In this document: positions 21,317 to 31,600 of the stretch, in pieces
How positions within the stretch are numbered: position 1 is the stretch's first letter
How the letters are laid out: each line of letters begins with the position of its first letter
Assembly: GCA_015522865.1 (NCBI GenBank)
Contig: WALN01000022.1
Coordinates: forward strand, 1 to 31,920
Length of the DNA: 31,920 nucleotides
Origin: Microcaldota archaeon
GTDB lineage: Archaea; Micrarchaeota; Micrarchaeia; Norongarragalinales; WALN01
Direction of reading: 5' to 3'
Program-made: the position numbers and the translations under genes
The notes under the pieces: generated by a model
Databases searched by the model: none
Told to the model about the DNA's origin: nothing
The model's input: the letters and a program-made list of their open reading frames with translations, nothing else

Positions 21317-23449
21317 TCACTTCTCATAAATAAGCACAGCAAAAAGCACAACAAGCAGCCCAAGCACTATGAAAATTCTGGGAATTAAGTCAGCTGGAGA
21401 GCCAACAAATTTGCTCCACCCGCCCTGAGCCTTAACCCCTGGTAGAGGAACAAAATTGCGCGCCTTAGCTCCTTCCTCAGATGCAAAATCAAGACCTGCA
21501 AGCTGCTCTGGCATCCCTGTTTTCAGTGGTCTGAGAGTTATCAATATATCTGCGCTCTTGCCAGGAGCCAATTGATAAATAGAAGTTGCGTTTACAAGTT
21601 CCCAGCCATTTGGAAGCGAGTCAAAGAAGGGATAAATGTTAGATATGGGGACGTTGCCGGTATTGGATACTCTGGCAGAAAGTAATAGAGCTTTCAATAC
21701 GCCGCCTTCTTTTATCTCGTGCTTTCCAATTATTTGAAAACCTATTGACTTTGTCGCATAAGTAATTTTTAAATTAAGAGAGAGTGAACCGGAATGTTCT
21801 CCAGAAAAGGCAATGAGTGAGATGGGATAATTTCCAACGCTGCCTTTTGGAGGAGTGAAAGTGACAGTAAATACATGTTTCTGGCCAGGAGAAATTGAAG
21901 CTGGTGCTGAGACAGAGTACCATGAAGAGTTGACACCGCCTATAATTAGTGAAACATTGTAAAGCTTCTTAGAAATGAGACTGGTAACTGGTATTTTAAC
22001 ATCTGTGGAGTAACCTGCAGGTACTTGCATATTCTGTGCTTCAATCTTTAAATCGGATGCTGCAACGCCACTTACCAGCTTAAATAAAATATTCTCTTGC
22101 TTGACTACTCCGCAACTTGAACGTACAACAAATGGAGCAACATACTCTCCAACTGGTGAATTTATATTGCTCGAAAACACAAAAGAAACGTTCCTGCTTT
22201 CAAGTGGGTCAAGGGAAAAATAATCAGGCTGCACAGCAACATCTACATGCTCAATAGGTGAAGTTTCTATAGAGTAATTGTCAGTACTGGTTCCAACGTT
22301 CGTAAAGGTAACCGGTATTCCGAAAGAGGAGCACTGTGAAAAACTTTTTTCATTTGGTATTGATATCTCAACATCGCATGTTGGAGAAACTTCGAAACAG
22401 AAATCCTGTTGCAGGCCCAAATATCCATCAAAATACACCTGAACCATATAGTAGTATCTGCCAGATCTGAGCGATTGGGGCGCATTAATGCTCACATTAA
22501 AGAATCCTCGCTCTCCTGGCTTTAGATCTAAATATTCTTTGCTGAGGGAGAGCGCGCCTGTGTGGTCAAAATCTACCAATCTTATTTGAAAAGTGTTCTC
22601 GACTTCTCCTCTATTTAGAATGGCAAACTCCTCCCCTACAGAGCCTCCCTGCTTCACCTGGCTACAACCAGAGGGGGTATGGTAAAATGAAACTCCGGAC
22701 TCATAACCAAAAATGCATATGTTTAGCTCAAGAGGAAACTCCTCCAAACAGCATTCTGCTCCTGCTTTCAATTTTAAAAGTATAGAATAGTTTGAAGCCG
22801 GGGTTCCGGGAGGTATAGTAATTGAGAAATGAATTTCTTTTTTTGAGTATGCCGGCACTCTTACTTCAGTATAGTCAAACTTAGTTGAAGAGAAAAATGG
22901 ATTTGTAGTCTCGTCTTGCTCGACTCTTGCAAAAAGAGTGGTGTTGTAGTCATTTATAAGCGTAAGAGTATAGTCTATTTTGTCCCCATCTCTAAGGAAA
23001 ATTTTATAATTTGGGGAAAGCGTATATCTCAACTGTGGGGTTGGTGTGGGAGTTGGTAAAGCCGGCTGTACATCCAAAGTTAGGGGGTAGGTCTCTGAGC
23101 ATCCACCGCCAAGAGCTTCGTTTGAAACAAACAAACTTATACTGTATTCTCCAGCTATTGCATTTAAAGTTTCAACATCCAAATCAAACTTTCTAACTTC
23201 ATATGGAGCAAGTTGAACTCTCGTATCTGTTGTAAATATGCAGGAGAGATAATCAGGCTCACAATCAGGGACTTTCACTAAAATGGTCTGGGGGGTGTCA
23301 AGAGCATTTTCTACTGTTACGTAGAAATGAGCGGTATCGCCGACTCTTACATTTTGAGTGCTTTGAATATCTATAATATTAAAAGAGGGGCAGGCCGAAA
23401 CAAAAATCCCGGCTAAGAGTAAATAAAAAAGAACTTTGGATGTGTTCAT
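21317..23449 (-). CDS. Large surface protein with repeated NEW3/CARDB-like beta domains
   Basis: A 710-residue secreted protein with an N-terminal signal peptide, several beta-sandwich domains and one C-terminal transmembrane helix (IFIVLGLLVVLFAVLIY) ending in a short cytosolic EK tail. The domains show the NEW3/CARDB-type pattern, such as VRVGDTAHFYVTVENALDTP, LDPLESRNVSFVFS and LAPGKSADILITLRPLKTG. A Pro-Thr linker at about 131-141 separates the first domain. Numerous N-x-S/T sequons and paired cysteines point to a glycosylated, disulfide-bonded surface protein. A role in adhesion, S-layer association or polysaccharide binding is possible but not shown. A TATA-like box is centred about 25 nt upstream of the ATG. 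SemiSWEET follows. Confidence 0.78.
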   Translation of the reverse strand: MNTSKVLFYLLLAGIFVSACPSFNIIDIQSTQNVRVGDTAHFYVTVENALDTPQTILVKVPDCEPDYLSCIFTTDTRVQLAPYEVRKFDLDVETLNAIAGEYSISLFVSNEALGGGCSETYPLTLDVQPALPTPTPTPQLRYTLSPNYKIFLRDGDKIDYTLTLINDYNTTLFARVEQDETTNPFFSSTKFDYTEVRVPAYSKKEIHFSITIPPGTPASNYSILLKLKAGAECCLEEFPLELNICIFGYESGVSFYHTPSGCSQVKQGGSVGEEFAILNRGEVENTFQIRLVDFDHTGALSLSKEYLDLKPGERGFFNVSINAPQSLRSGRYYYMVQVYFDGYLGLQQDFCFEVSPTCDVEISIPNEKSFSQCSSFGIPVTFTNVGTSTDNYSIETSPIEHVDVAVQPDYFSLDPLESRNVSFVFSSNINSPVGEYVAPFVVRSSCGVVKQENILFKLVSGVAASDLKIEAQNMQVPAGYSTDVKIPVTSLISKKLYNVSLIIGGVNSSWYSVSAPASISPGQKHVFTVTFTPPKGSVGNYPISLIAFSGEHSGSLSLNLKITYATKSIGFQIIGKHEIKEGGVLKALLLSARVSNTGNVPISNIYPFFDSLPNGWELVNATSIYQLAPGKSADILITLRPLKTGMPEQLAGLDFASEEGAKARNFVPLPGVKAQGGWSKFVGSPADLIPRIFIVLGLLVVLFAVLIYEK

Positions 23450-23470
23450 ATAGTAAATATAGTTTTTGCT

Positions 23471-23479
23471 TTTAAAATA
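23471..23479 (-). promoter_or_regulatory. TATA-like box of the NEW3-type surface protein
   Basis: The minus strand contains TATTTTAAA, centred about 25 nt upstream of the ATG at 23449. A leaderless mRNA is predicted. Confidence 0.5.
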
Positions 23480-23533
23480 CTTTTCTAAAATTTACTAAAT
23501 TTCATGCCTAAATAAAGCTCTAAAACGAAACAA

Positions 23534-23539
23534 TTTAAA
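23534..23539 (+). promoter_or_regulatory. TATA-like box that decides the start at 23561
   Basis: TTTAAA is centred 24.5 nt upstream of the ATG at 23561. The earlier in-frame ATG at 23546 would lie upstream of the predicted transcription start. Confidence 0.45.
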
Positions 23540-23560
23540 AAACAAATGATTAAAAAAAAT

Positions 23561-24073
23561 ATGAGTTATGAAATTCATACATTTAGAAAATTCGTGGGCA
23601 TTCCGTACCAAGATTTCGGGAGGGGCCATCTAGAAGTTTTTAAGAAGGGGTTGTTATTCAAATTTGAGAACCATCCGCTGCCTCGTTTCGCGGAGCTCTG
23701 GTTTGGATTTGGATTCCTACTTTTGATTTTTTACGCGTGGGTGTTAGTTTCGCAAAGATTTGATATTTTCTCGGCGTATGTTATTGCTGCTAATATAATT
23801 GTATTTATTTTGTGGTATATTTCGCCATTTACTTATCATTATATATTGCCCACCAAAAAAGAGGAGCTGTTTGTTGAGTGGAAAAAAATAAAGAAAGCCG
23901 AAGCATATCCTATATTTTCAGCAAGAGGGCCGGTACTAGAAATCAAGGTTGGAAAAAGAGAAATCATATTTCTCCCAGAAGAAATTAAGAAATTGAAATG
24001 GCATGGAATAAAGCACCTTAGAGGCTATAATAGAAGCGTTGAGCTGTTAAAAATAATTGAGGCGCGCACCTAA
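23561..24073 (+). CDS. Two-helix membrane protein with PH-like ends, unknown
   Basis: A 170-residue protein not assigned to a family. A short N-terminal region (IPYQDFGRGHLEVFKKGLLF) precedes two transmembrane helices, about 46-64 and 76-92. A basic soluble C-terminal domain of about 75 residues follows, with beta strands such as VLEIKVGKREIIFLPEEI. The pattern resembles PH-like membrane-associated domains interrupted by a helical hairpin, but this is only a shape comparison. The ATG at 23561 is preferred to 23546 because the TATA-like box predicts a leaderless transcript from it. It is divergent from the surface-protein gene and convergent with the second Lon-like protease. Confidence 0.6.
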   Translation: MSYEIHTFRKFVGIPYQDFGRGHLEVFKKGLLFKFENHPLPRFAELWFGFGFLLLIFYAWVLVSQRFDIFSAYVIAANIIVFILWYISPFTYHYILPTKKEELFVEWKKIKKAEAYPIFSARGPVLEIKVGKREIIFLPEEIKKLKWHGIKHLRGYNRSVELLKIIEART

Positions 24074-24097
24074 AAATTCCAGAACAATACGTAGAGC

Positions 24098-25972
24098 TTA
24101 CTTCTTCCTTTTTGGTTTCTTTCTGCTCTTTCTATCTATCCTCTTCCCCGCTTTTATTTTCTTAGCTCCATAGCCAAAAAATTTCTTTTTCAAATATTCG
24201 TAATTTTTCTCTGATATCTCATTTTTTAAAAATCTTTCATCCAACTCTTTCCCAAGTTCTTCTATGGATTTATTAGAGTGTAGAGAACGCCTGTGAGCGG
24301 AAATCGCAACAATTAAAAGGAAAATTATGAGAACTACAGCTATTATAGAAATAAAAGTGAGTGTTTTCGATGGGGGAGTTGTAGAAATGGAAATATGCAT
24401 TTGAGAAGTTGGCGCTGGAGATTTGATTTTGCTGGGATGAGAAAATGAGAACGAAATATCTTTATAATTTTTTTCCAGCTCCTCAGAAAGATATCGAAGG
24501 TCAAGAGTACTTTCCATAAAACTCAAAGAATTGCTCCTCTCTGCCTCCGCATCTGTATAGATAGAATTGATATAGTAGAGCTCAGCCCAAACAGAACTAA
24601 AGTTAGCCTCTTTCTTTAAAGAAGTTTTAATCTCATTAAACGTTTTGTTATTTGAAAAATTAGATGCTTTTGCAAATGAATAAGCAAATGCCGCCTCATA
24701 TATCGCGGGTGCATAGTCAGAGCGCGATAGAAAACTGCGCGCGTTTGAGAGATGCCAATCAGCGTCTGAATCTATTCCCTGAAGCGCAGAAGCCCGTTGA
24801 ATTTCATTGGCTGCCTGAGAATAAAGGAGCGACTCATCTACAGGGGCGCCGGGTATTTTTGACGCTACTTTATTCATCTCTTTAGCAGCAAGCAGCCATT
24901 CATGTGCGCTTACTAATGTTTTGAGCATTGATATTATAGGTACTCCTTTGTTACTTTCTATTAAAGCAAGTTTTGAAAGCGCCCATTGATACCTCAATTT
25001 CGCGCCAGCAACCCACTCCCAGTTGTTGGAATTCATTTTAGAAAATTTAATACTGTCTGCAAGTGCCTTTTCTTCGTTCATTTTTTCCCAAAAATCTTTT
25101 TCAGAAATGTTGAGTTGAGAATAAGTTTCTATAGAAATTTTTGTTAAAAATGCTCTGTTTGCAGCTGAGTAGAAATAGCCCCGCTCAAGTAAGTACTGAG
25201 ATTCGTTTATAGATTTTTGAGCTGCAGCAACGAAGTCACTGGAGGCATTTTGTTCTGAGATAAGAACTATAGTATCATTAATCACCCTTGAAGCAATATA
25301 TCTCATCGGAAGTGACTTCTCCGAATAACTCGCTTTCTCTAAAACAAGTGGTTTAAACGCATTTTTGGGAGCACTTACCTTACTGCCTTTTTTTGAATAG
25401 GCAAGCTTAAGCAATTCTGAAAAATTGGAAACTTCAACAACCTGAAGTCCAAATTTCTCTTTTCCGTATTCAACTAAATCAATTCCTTCTTGTGCAGACT
25501 CTCCAGTAGGAATCGCAAAGAGAATGGCTCTGTTCTTAACTGCCTGCATTTTTTCTATTATTCCGCCAACAGTTCCTATCCTTCCGTCTCTATCTATAGC
25601 CCCTGTAACGCCGAAATCCGGCCTAATTGTTTTGTTCTCCAGTTCATTATAAATAAGCAGAGCCATGGCAGCACCGCCAGAAGGGCCGTCAACAGAAGTG
25701 GCATCTGATTTTATTTCCAAAAGGAAATTTTTATCTGGAGTTCTTTTTATATAATTCTCTACCGCCTCGACCGCATTTTCTGCAGACTTCTGCGTTTGTT
25801 CTGAAACAAGAGGAGAAACGGAAACAAACACTGTTCCATTTCCAGGAACGCTATCACACACTATTTGTGTCAATACTCCCTGCCCATTTGCGCCAACCGC
25901 GGGTGCGTTTACAACAGAATGAGAAAACACGAGAGGGAGAAGGACAAATAAAAATAAACTAAATTTTTTCAT
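24098..25972 (-). CDS. Membrane-anchored Lon-like (S16) protease with helical domain
   Basis: A 624-residue protein. The order is signal peptide (1-17), S16 Lon protease domain (about 20-200), a helical domain of about 300 residues, a transmembrane helix (about 530-552) and a cytosolic tail rich in Lys/Arg. The dyad is Ser98 in DGPSGGAAMAL and Lys141 in VGGIIEKMQAV. The domain is therefore outside the cell and lacks an ATPase. The tail contains EELGKELDERFLKNEISEKN, similar to a SHOCT-type oligomerisation motif, and ends in KSRKKPKRKK. It may process surface or secreted proteins; the substrate is unknown. It overlaps the preceding small gene by 14 nt, with GGTGA six nt before the ATG. Paralogue of 14691-15464. 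Confidence 0.87.
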   Translation of the reverse strand: MKKFSLFLFVLLPLVFSHSVVNAPAVGANGQGVLTQIVCDSVPGNGTVFVSVSPLVSEQTQKSAENAVEAVENYIKRTPDKNFLLEIKSDATSVDGPSGGAAMALLIYNELENKTIRPDFGVTGAIDRDGRIGTVGGIIEKMQAVKNRAILFAIPTGESAQEGIDLVEYGKEKFGLQVVEVSNFSELLKLAYSKKGSKVSAPKNAFKPLVLEKASYSEKSLPMRYIASRVINDTIVLISEQNASSDFVAAAQKSINESQYLLERGYFYSAANRAFLTKISIETYSQLNISEKDFWEKMNEEKALADSIKFSKMNSNNWEWVAGAKLRYQWALSKLALIESNKGVPIISMLKTLVSAHEWLLAAKEMNKVASKIPGAPVDESLLYSQAANEIQRASALQGIDSDADWHLSNARSFLSRSDYAPAIYEAAFAYSFAKASNFSNNKTFNEIKTSLKKEANFSSVWAELYYINSIYTDAEAERSNSLSFMESTLDLRYLSEELEKNYKDISFSFSHPSKIKSPAPTSQMHISISTTPPSKTLTFISIIAVVLIIFLLIVAISAHRRSLHSNKSIEELGKELDERFLKNEISEKNYEYLKKKFFGYGAKKIKAGKRIDRKSRKKPKRKK

Positions 25973-26234
25973 TTTCTTTCACCAATATTTTTCTCAGAGC
26001 ATCACAATCATTAGAATGCATTTCGAATTTTAAGCTTTTCTTTTCTACACCGAGCTTATCATAGAACTCTAAAACTGTTTCAACCCTATCGAGCGATTTT
26101 TTCTTTCCTTTTTTAAGAAGCACCACGTTTTTAAGAAAGGTTTCATATGTCTCTCCGGCGATATTTAAACTTATAGCGCCATTTACCTCCAAACTTCCCT
26201 TTTTGTTATCCCTAAATATATCGCATTTAAACAT
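25959..26234 (-). CDS. Small unknown protein between ppsA and the Lon-like protease
   Basis: A 91-residue soluble protein with no recognised family. It alternates beta-like and charged segments (GSLEVNGAISLNIAGETYET, then LLKKGKKKSLDRVETVLEFY) and ends in a helix with SNDCDALRKILVKENEK. The frame is open from 26306, but that would overlap ppsA. The ATG at 26234 is chosen: it lies after the ppsA stop and has a TATA-like box centred about 25 nt upstream. It overlaps the start of the Lon-like protease gene by 14 nt, so the two are likely translated from one mRNA. Confidence 0.6.
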   Translation of the reverse strand: MFKCDIFRDNKKGSLEVNGAISLNIAGETYETFLKNVVLLKKGKKKSLDRVETVLEFYDKLGVEKKSLKFEMHSNDCDALRKILVKENEKI

Positions 26235-26253
26235 GCTCAGACTCCCCGCTCTC

Positions 26254-26265
26254 CAAAATAAATAA
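26254..26265 (-). promoter_or_regulatory. TATA-like box upstream of the small gene and Lon-like protease
   Basis: The minus strand reads TTATTTATTTTG directly after the ppsA stop, centred about 25 nt before the ATG at 26234. The protease unit may thus be transcribed separately from ppsA. Confidence 0.4.
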
Positions 26266-28584
26266 TTACTCTTTTGTTGCTGCTTCCAAGAGAATTTTCT
26301 TCTCAACAGAAGCTACCAGCTTTCTCGTTTTCTCAATCACATCGGGGTTTACTGAGATTCCATCGATGCCCGCTCTCACCAACATCTCAGTTATTTCTGG
26401 ATAGACTGATGGGGCCTGCCCGCATATAGATGTATGCACACCATATTTCCTGCATACTTTTATCACTTTTTCCATAGAGCTGACAACCGCTTTGTCTCTC
26501 TCATCAAACTCTTCTGCAACAATAGGGTTGTCCCTATCTATGCCCAGAGTTAATTGAGTTAGATCGTTGCTTCCTATTGAGACAAAATCGATGCCTGCCT
26601 TGCAGAAATCTTCTATTAAAATAACAGTTGAAGGAACCTCGCACATAATCCCGAGCTTGAAATCTTTTGTCTGGACAAGGCCACTGCCCTCAACGATTCT
26701 CCTAACTAACTTAAACTCATCAACAGTTCTCACAAATGGAATCATCAATTGCAAATTTTTCATCCCGTACTGCTCCCTTACTTTCTTTATTGCTTTTAGC
26801 TCGAGCTTGAAAACATCTGCATCTTTTATATATCTGAAGCATCCCCTATAACCAATCATTGGGTTGTCTTCCTCTGGTTCAAATTCTGCTCCTCCTTCCA
26901 AATTTCGGTATTCATTTGTCTTGAAATCAGTTGCTCTGTAAACTACTCTCCTAGGGTAAAATGCAGCACAAACTTTCCTGAGAGCTCTTGCGAGCTTATC
27001 GACAAACTCCTGCTGTTTCCCCTCTTTAATTAGAGCTTTGGGGTGCTTACCAATACCTGCAATTGTAAATTCTGCTCTGAGCAGACCAACACCATCAACA
27101 TCTCTTGCAGCAACTCTTGCTGCTGCCTCTGGCTCTGCCAAATTAACATAAATTTCGGTTCCAGTTACTATATGCGCGACTCCAGAAGATGCAACTGGAG
27201 CAGCAACTTTTTCTTCCATCTCAACTTTTCCTTCATAAACAATCCCGTGAGTTGCATCAACAGTAATGGTCATGCCGTCCTTCAAAATTTTAGTTGCGCT
27301 TTCTGTTCCAACAATGCACGGAATGCCCAGCTCTCTTGAGACAATTGCCGCATGGCAGGTTGAGCCGCCTTCATCAGTAACTATACCTGAAGCTCTTTTC
27401 ATAGCAGGCACGTAATCAGGCGAGGTCATTTTGGTTACAAGTATATCTCCCTTCTTAACTTTGTAGAGTTCCTTAAGATCTGATATAAGTTTCACAGGGC
27501 CAGATGCGACACCAGGAGATGCGCTAAAACCCCTCAATAAATTTTTAGCTTCTCCAACACTCTGTGAGCTTTCTTCATTCTTATTTTCGCTTTTCAGTTC
27601 TTGTTTGACTTTCTTAAATGTGGTCACATTCCTGCTCTGAACAATGTAAACTTTTCCTTTTTCGTATGCCCACTCCATATCCTGCGGAGAGCCATAATGC
27701 TCTTCTATTTTTTTTCCAACTGAAGCAAGCTCCTTAATCTTATCATCGGGCAATTTCTGAGCTTTTCTTTTTTCAGCCGGGACATCAATCCATTTATCGC
27801 CCTCTTCTGATTTCACAATTTCTCTTTCCTGTTCGTTAATATTTTTTTCAATTATTTCTAATGAAGTTTTGTCAACTACATATCTATCAGGTGTGATGCT
27901 GCCAGAGACAACTGCCTCTCCCAAACCAAAACCCGCTTCAATCACTATTTTGCTAGTGTCATTGGAAACGGGGTCTATTGAGAACATGACTCCAGACGCT
28001 TCAGATTGAATCATTTTTTGGACTGGGACTGCGATACCGACAGAGACATTATCAAATCCCTGCTGCTTTCTATAGTAAATTGCTCTTGCTTCAAAAAGGG
28101 ACGCCCAACATTTCTTTACCGCCTTCACAACATTTTCTGAACCTTTTATATTGAGATAAGTTGCCTGCTGACCTGCAAAAGAAGCGGTAGGTAGGTCTTC
28201 AGCAGTAGCAGATGAGCGCACTGCGACATATATTTCTTGAGCACTAGAGGGAATTAAATCTGCTCCGCAAAGCTTGTTGTATGCTCTGACAATCTCAGAA
28301 GAAATCTCGGAAGGCATTGAGGCATTTATAATTGCTTCCTTTATTTTTTTAGACGCTTCTTCAAGAGCATTTGTGTCGTTTACATCTAAGTTATCAGTGT
28401 ATTTTTTTATCACGCCAACTAAATTTGCTTGCTTCACAAACTCGAAATAAGCCTGCGCTGAAACCACAAAGCCCGGTGGAATTGGGAAACCTGCGTTGAA
28501 CATCTCACCTAAATTTGCACCCTTTCCTCCAGCAACAGGAGTACTTTCTTTATTTAACTCATTGAACCAGTATATGATTTTCAT
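26266..28584 (-). CDS. ppsA: Phosphoenolpyruvate synthase
   Basis: Converts pyruvate, ATP and water to PEP, AMP and phosphate (pyruvate, water dikinase), the entry to gluconeogenesis. The N-terminal ATP-grasp domain starts GGKGANLGEMF (19-29) and includes AVRSSATAEDLPTASFAGQQ (121-140). The swivelling phosphohistidine domain has GGSTCHAAIVSREL with His411 as the phosphorylated residue. The C-terminal TIM barrel has GLLRAEF, the SIGSNDLTQ segment and the active-site cysteine region SICGQAPSVYPE. The 772-residue length is normal. The start is the ATG at 28584. A TATA-like stretch TTTAAAAAAG near 28616-28625 may be its promoter. In a small archaeon it may equally run toward pyruvate in glycolysis (inference). 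Confidence 0.96.
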   Translation of the reverse strand: MKIIYWFNELNKESTPVAGGKGANLGEMFNAGFPIPPGFVVSAQAYFEFVKQANLVGVIKKYTDNLDVNDTNALEEASKKIKEAIINASMPSEISSEIVRAYNKLCGADLIPSSAQEIYVAVRSSATAEDLPTASFAGQQATYLNIKGSENVVKAVKKCWASLFEARAIYYRKQQGFDNVSVGIAVPVQKMIQSEASGVMFSIDPVSNDTSKIVIEAGFGLGEAVVSGSITPDRYVVDKTSLEIIEKNINEQEREIVKSEEGDKWIDVPAEKRKAQKLPDDKIKELASVGKKIEEHYGSPQDMEWAYEKGKVYIVQSRNVTTFKKVKQELKSENKNEESSQSVGEAKNLLRGFSASPGVASGPVKLISDLKELYKVKKGDILVTKMTSPDYVPAMKRASGIVTDEGGSTCHAAIVSRELGIPCIVGTESATKILKDGMTITVDATHGIVYEGKVEMEEKVAAPVASSGVAHIVTGTEIYVNLAEPEAAARVAARDVDGVGLLRAEFTIAGIGKHPKALIKEGKQQEFVDKLARALRKVCAAFYPRRVVYRATDFKTNEYRNLEGGAEFEPEEDNPMIGYRGCFRYIKDADVFKLELKAIKKVREQYGMKNLQLMIPFVRTVDEFKLVRRIVEGSGLVQTKDFKLGIMCEVPSTVILIEDFCKAGIDFVSIGSNDLTQLTLGIDRDNPIVAEEFDERDKAVVSSMEKVIKVCRKYGVHTSICGQAPSVYPEITEMLVRAGIDGISVNPDVIEKTRKLVASVEKKILLEAATKE

Positions 28585-28630
28585 AGAAACATCCCATAAA
28601 TATTAGAGTGCGCCCTTTTTTAAATATTTA

Positions 28631-31600
28631 TTAGAAATGTTCGTATTTGTATTTTCTTATTGCGTAGTTAAGGTCGTCTCTATAGAGATAACCGAGTGCT
28701 GCAATTGTTACAGCCAGAACTAAAAGCCAGTGATAAAGAGAAAAGTCAAATATATTGGAAGAAAGCGAGAGTTTCTTCGGTGAAAAATAAATTAATGCAG
28801 AAACTGGCGACACATTATCCTTGAGAAGAACTTTTACTCTACCCGCAAGTTTGCTTTGCACAGAAAATTCTCCGTTTTCATTAGTAGTGATTGTCTGCTT
28901 CCCCCCATTTGGGAATATCACTTCAATTTCTCTATTTGGAAGTGGGTTGCCATAGCTGTCGACTAATTTTAAACTAACCACATCACCAGTATTCGCAGCG
29001 TATTTTTCGGATATAATTTTCGGCGGCGCGGAGTACTCGAGGGGACCAATATTGATTACCTTTTGTGCATCCTTGTAGCCATCTTTTTCAGCCTTTAGCA
29101 AATACTGCCCTGGTTTAGTTGCCCTAATCTGCACTTCTCCGTCTTTAGTATAGTAAGTTACTCCATCCAGCTTTACCGCAGCATTGCTAATAGGCAAACC
29201 GTCTGCCAAAACCCTAACTTTGAAATTTTCTCCAAACTTAACAAACGAAGGAGAACTCAGTTCAAGTTGTGGAAGAGCAACACATGCATGCTCCTTGCAT
29301 ACCTCTCCACTATTGCAGTCAGAATTTTTAACACATCCCAAAACAACGCAGGTATGATTAATTGCATAACTATTCTCGCAATTCAACGAGATGCACCTAC
29401 CATTAGAGCACGTTTCTGAATCTGCGCAGTCAGAATCAAAAGCACATTCTGGAGGAACAGTATTGACGCCAAATCTAACCTTCTTCTTGCAGTACTTATC
29501 ATTTTGCAGATAGGCGTAATAGCTCCCAGAAGTAAGAGCAAAACTTGCTTCGCCATTTTCATCAGTTTCTCCCTGTCCAACAATATCGCCATCTGAATTG
29601 TAAACTTTTACATTTAACGCTTCTATCGGCGCTTTATGCTTTACTGCGATGAGAGTTACATTGCCATCAGAAATTAGAGTACTTACTGAAAATGTAGAGC
29701 AAGAGGTTGACGAAGATGAATGATAAGAGGGGGACGAAATATAAATATCTGAGACTGTTTGGGAATTTCTATTGCCTGCCTTATCAAAAGAGGTAACAAA
29801 TAGAGAATAGGTATCTCCCTCCGGTGCGCTCATCTCCACAATATAATTCCCATTCTGCACAACTTTCGTAGAGTTAGCTAAATCGCCGGCGGAATTATAC
29901 AAAGAGAGATTAGAGAAATCCAAATTGCTGTCCGTGGTTGTGAGGTTTACTGATATTGGGTTCGAGGCAGTTGAGTGAGAGGCGGGGGACAATATTGAAA
30001 TAGACGGTGGGATTGTGTCTATGTGCAGAGAGCGAGAACTCATAGCTTGGTTCGAAGCACTGTCATTCGCCCACAAATAATAAGAATAGTCTCCGTCTGA
30101 GAGATTCGTTTTGTTTGAGTTAAAATACGATTCAGAAGAGTTGTGTTTTCTAAAGTTTGAATAGTAATGAGCCATGATCTCGTCTTCATTTAATGCTCTG
30201 TTGTAAATTGAAAGCTCGTCTATTTTTCCTCCAAAATAGTATCCGCCACCATATGCCCAGCCACTTATATGCGCGTCTGAAGTGACCGATCTGCTGGCGG
30301 ATGTTGTTTTGTAGCATGGAAAGATATTTTGCTTCACTCCATTTATGTACAGAGAGGCAGTAGAGTTAGAAGGCACGCCGTTATAGAAAACCGCAACAAC
30401 ATGCAACCATTTGTTTGAGAGATTGGAATCATTTATCCCATAAACATTTCCCTGTCCTGTGTTAAAACCAAAGCATCCCCCCTGGAACCATAAATCATAT
30501 GGAGATTTCCAGCCAAAAGGCATTTTTCCTTCCTTTCCATCCCAGTACATCCAAAATTCTACTGTGTTGTGTGCTCCTGCAGAGGTATTTACTGCTAAAT
30601 TGCTGAGAGAAACATAATCGTTAGCTCCATCAAACTGCAAAGCATTTCCAAATTTCCCTTCTGAATAAACTGCGCCATAAATTGCGCCGTTATTTTTATA
30701 TTTCGAAATATCCGCGGCAACTGAGGGGCTGTCCCCAACTTCTGAATTGTTATTGAAATTGAATTTTGAAATCAATGAGTTGTCATAGAGCGAATAATTT
30801 TTCCCATCCCAATTGAAAATCAAATTGTCTAGATGCGCATCATCTATTGAGGCGTTTATTATTGCGCTTGTGCTATTTGTGTATTTCCCATTTGTTGGAG
30901 AGACAAAAGAGAGCTGTGGAGCTTGAGGGTCTTGCTCAGAACCAAGAGCAATTGAGGGAGGGGAAGAGTATTTTCTGACTTTAACAACACCTACATAATA
31001 GGGTCTTCCGCCCTCTACAAATACATGCGAAAAGGACGAGTAAGTAATATCAGAACTAGTTGTTTCGCCTACAACTGAGCCATCCAATTTTAGAAGCTTT
31101 GCAGTCACTTCTGTGGGAGTAAAAATCAGCTGTGCAACATACCATTGCGAAAGAAGGTCAGAAGAGAGCTGGGTCTGTCCCAAAACTGTGGTGGTTGTTC
31201 CGGTCATTTTGTCAATCGCAATATAGGGAGTAGAGCCATGACCAAAATCTATATTGTAGCCATTTCCATTTTCGTCTCCAACTCCTGTTCTGTCCCAATA
31301 ACAGTCAGTCCCGTCTCCGCTTTTTCTGTACCTCAAAAACTCTACTACCCAACCATTTCTATCTAAACTAATACTCATATTTTTGTAGCCGCCGCTTGGG
31401 TGACAATTGGTGTCCTTTCTTATCGAGTGGTTTTGTGCATAGGAAAAATCAGATAGGTATACGTTTCCACTACTCCAATTATACCAATTATTTAAACTAT
31501 CTCCATTATCAAAAAACTCAAAAACCGCAGAGCCGTTGCTCTCAGAGCTGCTTGATGGATTGCCGTAGTACATATATAATGTTGTGCTTGAAGCGCTGGA

